Made by a program: the position numbers and the translations under genes. A DNA stretch of 27,098 nt, from positions 1-27,098 of the IMG/VR virus record IMGVR_UViG_3300042483_000279; one strand, given 5' to 3'. The notes under the pieces are model-generated. The model saw only the letters and a list, made by a program, of their open reading frames with translations. It had not been told where the DNA came from and did not search any database. The DNA comes from a virus. Shown one piece after another: positions 14,744 to 22,084 of this stretch (its first letter is position 1; each line of letters begins with the position of its first letter).

Positions 14744-15546
14744 CTTGATTGGTCCATTACAACTTCAATAGCGTTTTCAGTGCCACAATTGCCGCAAATG
14801 ACTTTTTGTTTTGGCATCTCCCAAAGTTCTTTATTCTTTTCAAGTTTACTCTTGATAAGAGTATAATGTTCTCGGTTAGTGTTAGACAACCACTCTCGAA
14901 TATGATCTTTCTCAGTTACTAATACATTGGGAATTTGAACTGACTCAATGGCAGTTAAAAATACATGTACTTGTATTTCAGCTAGTTTAGCATAGATATC
15001 ATCCATGACTTGTTGCCTACGGTCGATATCTATATCAGCAATCTGACCAAGCATTTTTTGTAATTTAAAATTTTCCAAGTTTACTATTGTCATTTCTTCG
15101 TAGCTTAACGGCTTAAAGTTAATGGTAATTTCTTCGTCAACTACTAGTCTATTGTCAAAATTCTTATCAGCATAGTGATCCATGACACTAGTTAAATCAA
15201 TGGCAAAGTCGTTTTCAGTACCACAGTTAGTACAGGTATGTCCAATACTCATTTCTTTACCGTATGTTGCCATTCTAATGGAAACTAATAATACATCTAG
15301 ATCAATACTGGGCACTTTATGTGCGTCTGTAATATATGGACAACAACTTTCTATTAATTTTACTGTGGCTTCACCGTTAAACAAGCTGTCAGGTGTTTTC
15401 ATTATGAGTTCATCCATGCCAGTCATGGCAAAAATTGGCACTTTACTAACATCTCCTTGTAGAGTACCTTCCTCGTAGTACAGCCCTTTGCTGGGCAAAC
15501 TGATAAACAACTTGGGTTGTCTAAAGTATTTTTGTAATGGATTCAT
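14731..15546 (-). CDS. 26: Baseplate hub/assembly protein gp26 with two CxxC knuckles
   Basis: This 271-aa protein matches the T4 gp26-type baseplate family (T4 gp26 is 208 aa). Its N-terminus has KLFISLPSKGLYY and VPIFAMTGMDELIMKTPDSL, the conserved start of this family and of related tail-assembly chaperones. Two nearly identical knuckles, C105-T-N-C108-GTEN and C251-G-N-C254-GTEN, could together bind one zinc ion. Between them are helices with YEEMTIVNLENFKLQKML. gp26 is required for hub assembly but is not a major part of the finished T4 baseplate, which fits a chaperone role. A late box CATAAATA lies 34 bases upstream. The slippery site at the 3' end suggests a minority of ribosomes produce a longer fusion. 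The tape measure gene starts divergently 66 bases away. Confidence 0.82.
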   Translation of the reverse strand: MNPLQKYFRQPKLFISLPSKGLYYEEGTLQGDVSKVPIFAMTGMDELIMKTPDSLFNGEATVKLIESCCPYITDAHKVPSIDLDVLLVSIRMATYGKEMSIGHTCTNCGTENDFAIDLTSVMDHYADKNFDNRLVVDEEITINFKPLSYEEMTIVNLENFKLQKMLGQIADIDIDRRQQVMDDIYAKLAEIQVHVFLTAIESVQIPNVLVTEKDHIREWLSNTNREHYTLIKSKLEKNKELWEMPKQKVICGNCGTENAIEVVMDQSSFFV

Positions 15547-15560
15547 AGCTTTTTTATCCC

Positions 15561-15568
15561 GATAAATA
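15561..15568 (+). promoter_or_regulatory. Late promoter box GATAAATA for the tape measure-head operon
   Basis: GATAAATA lies 45 bases upstream of the tape measure ATG. With T4 spacing, transcription would start near 15574 and give a leader of about 39 bases containing GGA. It faces an opposite box at 15580-15587, so the two late promoters have overlapping start regions. Confidence 0.65.
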
Positions 15569-15579
15569 TATTATACGAT

Positions 15580-15587
15580 TATTTATG
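15580..15587 (-). promoter_or_regulatory. Late promoter box CATAAATA for gp26
   Basis: The minus strand reads CATAAATA 34 bases before the gp26 ATG, giving a predicted start near 15574. The leader has only a weak GGGA element. Confidence 0.6.
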
Positions 15588-15612
15588 TGCGTAGTTTTTT
15601 GGAAATTTTAAT

Positions 15613-18462
15613 ATGGCTTTAGATAGAAATGATCAGTTAATGATGCAACAAGCGTTTGAAAACGCTTTGAAATCTAGTGGCCGCGGCCCTGTAACTGTAG
15701 GTGGCGGAGGTGCGCCACCAAGCGGTGGTGGCAATCAAGGGTTTGACACAAGTAAAGTTAAAGAAGGCTTGAAAGATGGCGCAGAGTCTTTCCTACATGC
15801 TGCTAAGTCAAGTGCTGATACGTTCCAAGGACTTAGCAAACATGGCGCTAATTTTAGCAATGACCTAATTGGCATGAATGTTGCTGCCGCTGGCAGTAGA
15901 TTGAGCCTAAATGATTTCGCTAACGTTATTGCTAATAACGGAAAACAAATGGCCGGCCTTGGTGGCAGTGTCACTCGCGGTGCTGAAGCATTTGGCAAAT
16001 TAAGCAAGAGTTTCTTTGATAGTAACGCTGGCGACGAACTACAGCAGATGGGATACAATGCTAAAGAACTTAACGAAGTTCTTGCGTTACAAGCCAGTAC
16101 ACAACGTTACACTATGGGTATTGAAGGTGCCGCAGGTGTAAAATCAAGAGAAGCTGCAGCTTCATTAGCTAAAGAGATGGATGCCATTGCCAAACTCACA
16201 GGCAAAAGTAAAGAAGAACAAATGGAAGCTGCTAAGAAACGCAGCACCGACGGACAAATTGAAGCAAAGTTAAGATTAATTGGAATTGAACAAGGTGCCG
16301 CCGCAGAAGCGGCAGCAAGAGAAGGATTCCAAAAACAATTTGCTCAAGCAGAAGCTCGCGGTATGGGACAAATGGCAAAAGAAATGTTTGCCACTGGAAC
16401 AGTTACTAGCGAAGAAGCTGCCACTCAATACGCATTACTAGGCGAGGCCGCACAGAAAACTGGCGAGCAAATGGGCCACTTGGCCAAAGGTAACATTGTT
16501 GCAGCAGAAGCAGCCAACAAGGAAGCAGAAGCAGCCAACGCTCGTAATCAAAGAGATCCAACACTTTTACGAATGGCCGCCATGGGAGATGCTGCAGGCA
16601 GCGTAGGTACAATTTTAAAGAAGAGTACAGAAGACAACATGGCATTACACGATAGTGTAATGAGTGTAGTAAAAGGAAATACAAACTTATTAAAAAGTCA
16701 AACTGATTATGCTACTGCCCTTAGCAAAATTAGAACTGATATTATAGCAAGTCAAGAAGGTCGATTAAAACCTGGCGGAGAACGTGTTAGCGGAGCAACT
16801 CAAGGAGTTATAGCAACACAAATAGCTGGACAAAATCTTGGAGCAGGTGTTGCTGCCGCATCGGAAGTTAAGAATAAAGCGACCGGCGAAAGCATTGCCG
16901 GTGGCGCCCGTCGTATAGGTGAAATTGGAGAACAAACTGCTAACAATCTAGCAGGTCCGGGTAAGAATGCCGCAGTCAATATGGAAGATGCCGCCAGGAA
17001 AGGTCAAAACCCACAACCGTTTGTGCCCAAGCCAGGCGAAGGCAAATACGAAGCAGAAGCAAGAAAAGAAAACGAAAGTGGCGGTGTAGTTGGTGAAATT
17101 ACAAAAGCTCTGAGTAATTTATCAAACATTGGAGCCGACACTCTAAATATTACTGGTAAGGTTACAGGTTTAACACGACATGCAGATGGCGGATATGTTA
17201 GCCAACCAACACTGTCAACTTTAGCAGAAGAAGGTCCTGAGTTTGTATTAAACCAAGGACAGATGAAGGACACTATTGCTGCTGCTGGCATGAGTGGTGT
17301 TAAGAATATACTTGGAAAACTTCCTCCTCCAGACTTGGACACTAAAGAAGACAAATTTAAAGCAGCATACGAATCAATGAAAGGTATGGCTCCGCCAAGG
17401 GGAAATCCTACAGGTGGCATGGACGGATTTGACTTGAGCAGTATATCCAAAGCTATTAGTATGCCAGCCAAAGCACCTGCCGTTGATATGGCTGGCATTG
17501 CCAAAGCTATCAGTATGCCTGCTAAGACAGAACCTAATATCAATATGACAGAAATGTCTAAGACTATTAGCACATCAATCAGTTCCATGACTGGCGGCGA
17601 GTCAACTACTAAACGTGTTCAAAGTGATGACAGTAAGAGTGCTGAAAAAGAAATGTCAGAATTAAAATCAAAGTTTAATGAAGACATGGCCGCAAGAAAA
17701 AACATTCTGATTGAAGGAATGGCTGTTGAAGATAGAAAATTTTCCAAAGTCCAAGCTGTTATGAAGGCAGACGACGAAGCAATAAAGATAAAAGAAGAAT
17801 TTTCAAAAAAACAGGAAGAGCTACAAAAGAAAATTGCTGACGGTATCACATGGGAAACCAGTAAAAAACAAGAATCAGTTGAAGAGACTAAAAAACTTGT
17901 TACAGAACAACTAGCAGTAACTTTACAAGGACAAGAAGCCAGATTATCTGAAATAGAAAAAGAAGAAGCGTTAAAATTAATTGGTATCGAACAAGGTGCC
18001 GAAGCAGAAAAAGCAGCTAGAGAAAAGTATCAAAAAGATACTTCATTATTAAACATGGCTGCTATTGGCGCAGAAGAACCAGAAGCCTCTATGGGTGCCG
18101 GCAAGTACTCAGCACCCATAGCAGCCACTCCTGCTATAGATTTGAATGCCATTAATTTGCCCGGCTTTGGAGCCCAAATGAAAGCCAATGCTGCCAGTGT
18201 GCCTGCTGCAGTAAATAAACCTGCAGAAGAAGCCAAAGCCCAAGCAGACGCGAAAGAACAAGCTGCCAAGGCACCAGCTGCCAAATCTCAAGCTGACGAT
18301 AAACCAGCACAGCGAGGCGGCAAGACCGCTGCTCTAGAAGACGTAGTAAAGGGTTTAGATATGTTAAATATAACTATGAACAAGCTACTTTCACAGAGCG
18401 ATGATTTGGGAAGAAAACAAATCACGGCGCTCGAGAAAAATCCAAAGAACATGTATAGTTAA
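15613..18462 (+). CDS. Tail tape measure-like protein (gp29 role)
   Basis: This 949-aa protein is Ala/Gly/Lys/Glu-rich and largely helical, as expected for a protein that sets tail length and is held inside the tube. The segment DGGYVSQPTLSTLAEEGPEF (about residues 526-545) is a motif repeatedly seen in the C-terminal half of tape measure proteins. Before it lies a long region of Ala-rich helices. A segment with LIGIEQGA and AARE occurs twice, at about 222-245 and 787-810, and KAISMPAK also repeats near 616-640. A strong coiled coil covers about 675-800, and the C-terminus ends in an Ala/Lys-rich linker and a last helix. It is longer than T4 gp29 (590 aa), suggesting a longer tail. It lies divergent from gp26 and its frameshift partner, which supports the role. 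Confidence 0.72.
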   Translation: MALDRNDQLMMQQAFENALKSSGRGPVTVGGGGAPPSGGGNQGFDTSKVKEGLKDGAESFLHAAKSSADTFQGLSKHGANFSNDLIGMNVAAAGSRLSLNDFANVIANNGKQMAGLGGSVTRGAEAFGKLSKSFFDSNAGDELQQMGYNAKELNEVLALQASTQRYTMGIEGAAGVKSREAAASLAKEMDAIAKLTGKSKEEQMEAAKKRSTDGQIEAKLRLIGIEQGAAAEAAAREGFQKQFAQAEARGMGQMAKEMFATGTVTSEEAATQYALLGEAAQKTGEQMGHLAKGNIVAAEAANKEAEAANARNQRDPTLLRMAAMGDAAGSVGTILKKSTEDNMALHDSVMSVVKGNTNLLKSQTDYATALSKIRTDIIASQEGRLKPGGERVSGATQGVIATQIAGQNLGAGVAAASEVKNKATGESIAGGARRIGEIGEQTANNLAGPGKNAAVNMEDAARKGQNPQPFVPKPGEGKYEAEARKENESGGVVGEITKALSNLSNIGADTLNITGKVTGLTRHADGGYVSQPTLSTLAEEGPEFVLNQGQMKDTIAAAGMSGVKNILGKLPPPDLDTKEDKFKAAYESMKGMAPPRGNPTGGMDGFDLSSISKAISMPAKAPAVDMAGIAKAISMPAKTEPNINMTEMSKTISTSISSMTGGESTTKRVQSDDSKSAEKEMSELKSKFNEDMAARKNILIEGMAVEDRKFSKVQAVMKADDEAIKIKEEFSKKQEELQKKIADGITWETSKKQESVEETKKLVTEQLAVTLQGQEARLSEIEKEEALKLIGIEQGAEAEKAAREKYQKDTSLLNMAAIGAEEPEASMGAGKYSAPIAATPAIDLNAINLPGFGAQMKANAASVPAAVNKPAEEAKAQADAKEQAAKAPAAKSQADDKPAQRGGKTAALEDVVKGLDMLNITMNKLLSQSDDLGRKQITALEKNPKNMYS

Positions 18463-18464
18463 TT

Positions 18465-20195
18465 ATGAGCTGGAAAAAATATTTCACCCCTGTTAATGTA
18501 AGATCATCGGGCTCAAACAGCAGTCCGTTAACTAATAGCGGCAACGGTGTAGGCCCAGCTAGAAAAAACTATTCTAGCTTTTTACCGGATGTTTATTCCG
18601 GCGCCCCTAATCGTATTGAACGCTATTTGCAATATGATACCATGGACATGGACAGTGAAGTCAATGCGGCCTTGGACATCATTGCTGAATTTTGTAGTCA
18701 AAAGAATAGAGAAAATCAAACACCATTCCATTTATTTTTCAAGAGCAAAGCTACTAATAGTGAAATTGCCATCTTGAGAGAATATCTACAGCAATGGACA
18801 AAATTACAAAAGTTCGAAACTAGAATTTTTAGAATTGTACGCAACGTATTCAAATACGGCGATGCATTCTTTGTAAGAGATCCTGAAAATAAAAAATGGG
18901 TTTACATAGATTCTAGTAAAATAGTTAAAATTATTGTGAACGAAAGTGAAGGCAAAGAACCTGAACAATACATTATTCGTGATTTAAATCCTAATTTTAT
19001 GGACTTGGTCACAACCACTATTCAGCCCAACAATCTTAACACCAACAATCGCGGAACTAATTACGCTGGGCCCAACGGCAGCGGCCCCGCAAGAGGCATG
19101 ACTGGTTCATATCCGCAAGGTGGCACTGTGGGCACACGCTTTGATACACAACAAAACGAACTAGCAGTAGATGCCAAGCATGTGATACATTTAAGTTTAA
19201 GCGAAGGTCTAGACAATAACTTTCCGTTTGGAAACAGTTTATTAGAAAATGTTTTTAAAGTATTCAAACAAAAAGAATTACTAGAAGATGCTATTTTAAT
19301 CTATCGCATACAACGTGCTCCTGAAAGACGTATTTTTTACATTGATGTGGGTAACATGCCCAGCCACTTGGCCATGGGCTTTGTGGAACGTGTTAAAAAT
19401 GAAATTCATCAAAGACGTATCCCCAGCGCAACTGGCGGTGGTACCAACGTTATCGATAGTGCTTACAATCCATTAAGCATTAACGAAGATTACTTCTTTC
19501 CAACCACAGCAGAAGGTCGCGGAAGTAAAGTTGAAACACTGCCAGGCGGTACAAACCTAGGTGAAATTGACGACTTAAGATACTTTACAAACAAATTATT
19601 TCGCGGTTTAAGAATCCCAAGTAGCTATCTGCCAACTGGTGCAGAAGACAGCCAATCACAGTATAACGACGGAAGAGTTGGCACAGCATATATTCAAGAA
19701 TTGCGATTTAACAACTACTGTATGCGACTACAGAGCTTGATGCAAGATGTATTTGATCAAGAATTTAAACTGTATTTGTATGAAAGAGGCATCAATATTG
19801 ACAGTGCTCTGTTTGAATTAAAGTTCCAACCGCCGCAAAACTTTGCCACTTATCGTCAAGCAGAGTTAGATAATCAGCGTATCAACACATACGGTACTAT
19901 TAGTCAACAGACTTATATCTCAAAACGTTTTGCTTTGAAACGTTATCTAGGACTAAGCGAAGAAGAAGTTGCAGAAAACGAACGCTTGTGGGCTGAAGAA
20001 AACGGCAAAGGCAAGCCAACACCCACTGACAGTAGTGGAGAATTACGCGGCGTTGGAGTTAGTCAAGCAGGTATAGAATCTGATGCTGGCGCTGCCGCCG
20101 ACACCGAAGCGCCACCAGGAATGGAAATGCCTGGCGCACCACCGGGAACAGCACCAGCAGCACCTGGGCCGGTTCCTACAGCACCGGCAGCATAA
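18465..20195 (+). CDS. 20: Portal protein gp20
   Basis: This is a gp20-like portal protein (576 aa; T4 524), a dodecameric ring at the head vertex through which DNA enters and leaves. The family is clear from MDMDSEVNAALDIIAEFC near residues 62-79, FRIVRNVFKYGDAFFV, the clip/stem part LEDAILIYRIQRAPERRIFY, and GTNLGEIDDLRYFTNKLFRG near 365-385. The N-terminal 30 residues are Ser/Asn/Gly-rich. The last 60 or so residues are Pro/Ala/Gly-rich and are probably disordered. The ATG lies 2 bases after the tape measure stop with no strong Shine-Dalgarno, so translation is probably coupled. In T4, gp20 is preceded by gp17-19 (terminase, sheath, tube); here these genes are not in the window. Confidence 0.95.
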   Translation: MSWKKYFTPVNVRSSGSNSSPLTNSGNGVGPARKNYSSFLPDVYSGAPNRIERYLQYDTMDMDSEVNAALDIIAEFCSQKNRENQTPFHLFFKSKATNSEIAILREYLQQWTKLQKFETRIFRIVRNVFKYGDAFFVRDPENKKWVYIDSSKIVKIIVNESEGKEPEQYIIRDLNPNFMDLVTTTIQPNNLNTNNRGTNYAGPNGSGPARGMTGSYPQGGTVGTRFDTQQNELAVDAKHVIHLSLSEGLDNNFPFGNSLLENVFKVFKQKELLEDAILIYRIQRAPERRIFYIDVGNMPSHLAMGFVERVKNEIHQRRIPSATGGGTNVIDSAYNPLSINEDYFFPTTAEGRGSKVETLPGGTNLGEIDDLRYFTNKLFRGLRIPSSYLPTGAEDSQSQYNDGRVGTAYIQELRFNNYCMRLQSLMQDVFDQEFKLYLYERGINIDSALFELKFQPPQNFATYRQAELDNQRINTYGTISQQTYISKRFALKRYLGLSEEEVAENERLWAEENGKGKPTPTDSSGELRGVGVSQAGIESDAGAAADTEAPPGMEMPGAPPGTAPAAPGPVPTAPAA

Positions 20196-20198
20196 ATA
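20191..20198 (+). promoter_or_regulatory. Late promoter-like box CATAAATA at the end of gp20
   Basis: CATAAATA overlaps the gp20 stop codon and ends 6 bases before the next ATG. Transcription with T4 spacing would begin almost at that ATG. It may be a chance product of the TAAATAA stop region. Confidence 0.35.
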
Positions 20199-20204
20199 AC
20201 GTAT

Positions 20205-20444
20205 ATGATACTACGAGAATTGTTTTACGTTGATAAAGATATTAGGGCCGTGACATCTGACAGTCGTTATGATGCTGGCCGTGACGACACCTCTGTGCGA
20301 AAAGGTGACACACGTAAAACTAGATTGACTTTAAAGCAGATAAACGAACTGCGTAAAGCCAGTGAACAGCATATTTTAGAACAAGAAAAAGAACTAGAAT
20401 TTGTTGAACAGATGTATAAAGCACCAGCACAGCCTGTTGCTTAA
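20205..20444 (+). CDS. Small head-core-position protein (gp67 slot)
   Basis: This 79-aa protein lies between portal and prohead protease, where T4 encodes gp67 (80 aa), a prohead core component. It is charged and helical: GDTRKTRLTLKQINELRKAS (about residues 33-52), then EQEKELEFVEQMY. Small proteins with DTRK-x-RLTL-x-x-IN-x-LRK occur at this place in marine T4-like phages, usually listed as virion or hypothetical proteins. Unlike T4 gp67 it is not strongly acidic at the C-terminus, so equivalence is positional only. There is no Shine-Dalgarno; a late-type box ends 6 bases before the ATG. Confidence 0.6.
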   Translation: MILRELFYVDKDIRAVTSDSRYDAGRDDTSVRKGDTRKTRLTLKQINELRKASEQHILEQEKELEFVEQMYKAPAQPVA

Positions 20445-20492
20445 CAAAAATCCCCGAAAACTTACCATTTAAGCGTATATTTTACAGTTATA

Positions 20493-20500
20493 TGTAAATA
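20493..20500 (+). promoter_or_regulatory. Late promoter-like box TGTAAATA
   Basis: TGTAAATA lies in the 93-base gap before the acidic core protein. The predicted start near 20506 leaves a leader of about 32 bases with AGGAGA just before the ATG. It keeps the TAAATA core but differs at position 2. Confidence 0.4.
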
Positions 20501-20537
20501 TATCGACAGCCTTGCAATAAACACATAGGAGACAAAC

Positions 20538-21434
20538 ATGACTGATCGATCAAAGTTCGAGCAGATGCTCGAGTATCTAATTTCTGAAGAACAAGACAAA
20601 GCCAAAGAGCTTTTCCATCAACTGGTAGTTGAAAAATCTAGACAAATCTACGAAGAAATTCTTTCTGAAGACTTCGAAGAAGATGTTGAAGAAGGTAAAG
20701 ACGACGAAGACGACGAAGATCGTACAGACGAAAATCGTGCAGACGAAGATGATGTTGAAGAGGGTTTCGGCTTTGAAGCTGACGACATGGGCGACGATGA
20801 AATGAACGGTGACGAAATTGGTGGCGATGCTACTGATGACTTCATGGGCGACATCGAAGCAGGTGATGACGAAGAAGGCGATGACATGGGCGGCGATGGC
20901 GACATTGAAGATCGTGTAGTTGACCTAGAAGATGCTTTAGATGACCTAAAAATGGAATTCGAAAAGATGATGGGCGGTGAAGGCGATGACATGGGCGACA
21001 TGGGCGGCGATGACATGGGCGACATGGGCGGCGATGACATGGGCGACATGGGCGACGAAGAAGAAGTTAAAGATAGCTTCAGCATAGGCGACAACTTCAT
21101 GCGCGAGTACATCGAAAAAGTAGCAAACCCAAAGCACGGTGATGACGGTGTTAACAACAAGTCAATCGTAGCAGGTAAGAACGATATGGGCGGTACAACT
21201 GCTAATATGACAAAAGGCGGTACTGAAGGCGGCAAAGGCGTACAAAGCGGTTTACTAAAGCCAAACACTAAAGAAGAAAACTTTGGTAATGTAAATGTAC
21301 CAGGCGGCACTAATGCTAAACAGTTCTATAAAAAGAACGGTTCAGGCCACGGCGCTGAAAAGAAAGGCAACGGCGACAACGGTGACAAGGGCGCAGGCTC
21401 TCCAATCAACGGCGTCAAAACCAGAGCCAAATAA
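20538..21434 (+). CDS. Acidic prohead core-like protein (gp68 position) with GDDMGDMG repeats
   Basis: This 298-aa protein lies just before gp21, where T4 has core protein gp68. The N-terminal 50 residues are helical (FEQMLEYLISEEQDKAKELF, then VEKSRQIYEEILSEDF), similar in style to gp68 and other core proteins. Residues from about 45 to 180 are extremely acidic, with long Asp/Glu/Gly/Met stretches and three exact copies of GDDMGDMG. A helix with VVDLEDALDDLKMEFEKM interrupts them. The last 120 residues change to a Gly/Lys/Asn-rich basic tail. I infer a scaffold-core component; a highly acidic core would fit release and proteolysis by gp21. AGGAGA lies 6 bases from the ATG. Confidence 0.65.
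   Translation: MTDRSKFEQMLEYLISEEQDKAKELFHQLVVEKSRQIYEEILSEDFEEDVEEGKDDEDDEDRTDENRADEDDVEEGFGFEADDMGDDEMNGDEIGGDATDDFMGDIEAGDDEEGDDMGGDGDIEDRVVDLEDALDDLKMEFEKMMGGEGDDMGDMGGDDMGDMGGDDMGDMGDEEEVKDSFSIGDNFMREYIEKVANPKHGDDGVNNKSIVAGKNDMGGTTANMTKGGTEGGKGVQSGLLKPNTKEENFGNVNVPGGTNAKQFYKKNGSGHGAEKKGNGDNGDKGAGSPINGVKTRAK
20982..21053 (+). repeat. Three perfect 24-bp tandem repeats
   Basis: Three identical 24-bp units occupy 20982-21005, 21006-21029 and 21030-21053, each encoding GDDMGDMG in frame. A degenerate copy (GDDMGGDGD) lies about 100 bases upstream. The in-frame period and perfect identity suggest recent slippage-driven expansion. Confidence 0.9.
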
Positions 21435-21444
21435 GGTTAAGTAG

Positions 21445-22071
21445 ATGAATTATCTTCGTGAAAACCTGAGTTTCGACCAAGCAAAAATGGTCGTTGAATC
21501 CGACGGCGAAGGAGGCAAGAACCTTTATATGAAAGGTATTTGTATCCAAGGCGGCGTTAGGAATCAAAATCAGCGTGTTTATCCTGTTAATGAAATCGAC
21601 AGGGCTGTCAAGACCCTGAACGATCAACTTGAAGGTGGATACTCAGTACTCGGCGAAGTGGATCATCCAGATGACCTAAAAATTAACCTTGACCGTGTGA
21701 GCCACATGATTACAAATATGTGGATGGATGGCCCAAACGGTTATGGAAAATTAAAAATCCTACCGACTCCAATGGGCAACTTAGTGAAAACTATGTTGGA
21801 AAGCGGAGTTAAGTTAGGAGTAAGCAGTCGCGGATCCGGTAACGTCAAAGAAGACGGATCCGGTGAAGTGTCAGATTTTGAGATTATCACAGTAGATGTG
21901 GTAGCTCAACCAAGTGCTCCGGGAGCGTACCCAACACCAATCTATGAACACCTTATGAATAATAAGGGAGGTTATAGTAGCCTTCGTATAGCGAAGGAAG
22001 TGCAGGGCGACCCTAAGGCGCAGAAATATCTCAAAGAGAGCTTATTAAGATTAATAAGCGGACTCCAATAA
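21445..22071 (+). CDS. 21: Prohead core protease gp21
   Basis: This is a gp21-like prohead serine protease (208 aa; T4 212), which cleaves scaffold, capsid and internal proteins after L/I-x-E before DNA packaging. The family features are GGVRNQNQRVYP at 36-47, GEVDHP at 70-75 with H74 as the likely catalytic histidine, and GVSSRGSG at 125-132 with S127/S128 as the likely nucleophile region. It continues with VSDFEIITVDVVAQPSAPGA near 142-161. AAGG lies about 9 bases before the ATG. It is followed by gp22 and gp23, the T4 order. Its predicted substrates in this window are gp22, gp23, the acidic core protein and the 13189-14511 protein. Confidence 0.95.
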   Translation: MNYLRENLSFDQAKMVVESDGEGGKNLYMKGICIQGGVRNQNQRVYPVNEIDRAVKTLNDQLEGGYSVLGEVDHPDDLKINLDRVSHMITNMWMDGPNGYGKLKILPTPMGNLVKTMLESGVKLGVSSRGSGNVKEDGSGEVSDFEIITVDVVAQPSAPGAYPTPIYEHLMNNKGGYSSLRIAKEVQGDPKAQKYLKESLLRLISGLQ

Positions 22072-22084
22072 AGAGGAGAAACAC

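Noticed and set aside
17004-17588. 194-codon open frame on the minus strand inside the tape measure gene
   Set aside because: Composition mirrors the sense gene, it is fully embedded, and no Shine-Dalgarno or family resemblance is visible.
20982-21053. Tandem repeats considered as a CRISPR array
   Set aside because: Units are contiguous without spacers and encode an in-frame peptide repeat.
20648-21310. Long Ser/Pro-rich open frame of 220 codons on the minus strand
   Set aside because: It is the antisense shadow of the acidic Asp/Glu/Met/Gly-rich core gene; its Ser/Pro composition mirrors those codons and it has no supporting start or neighbours.
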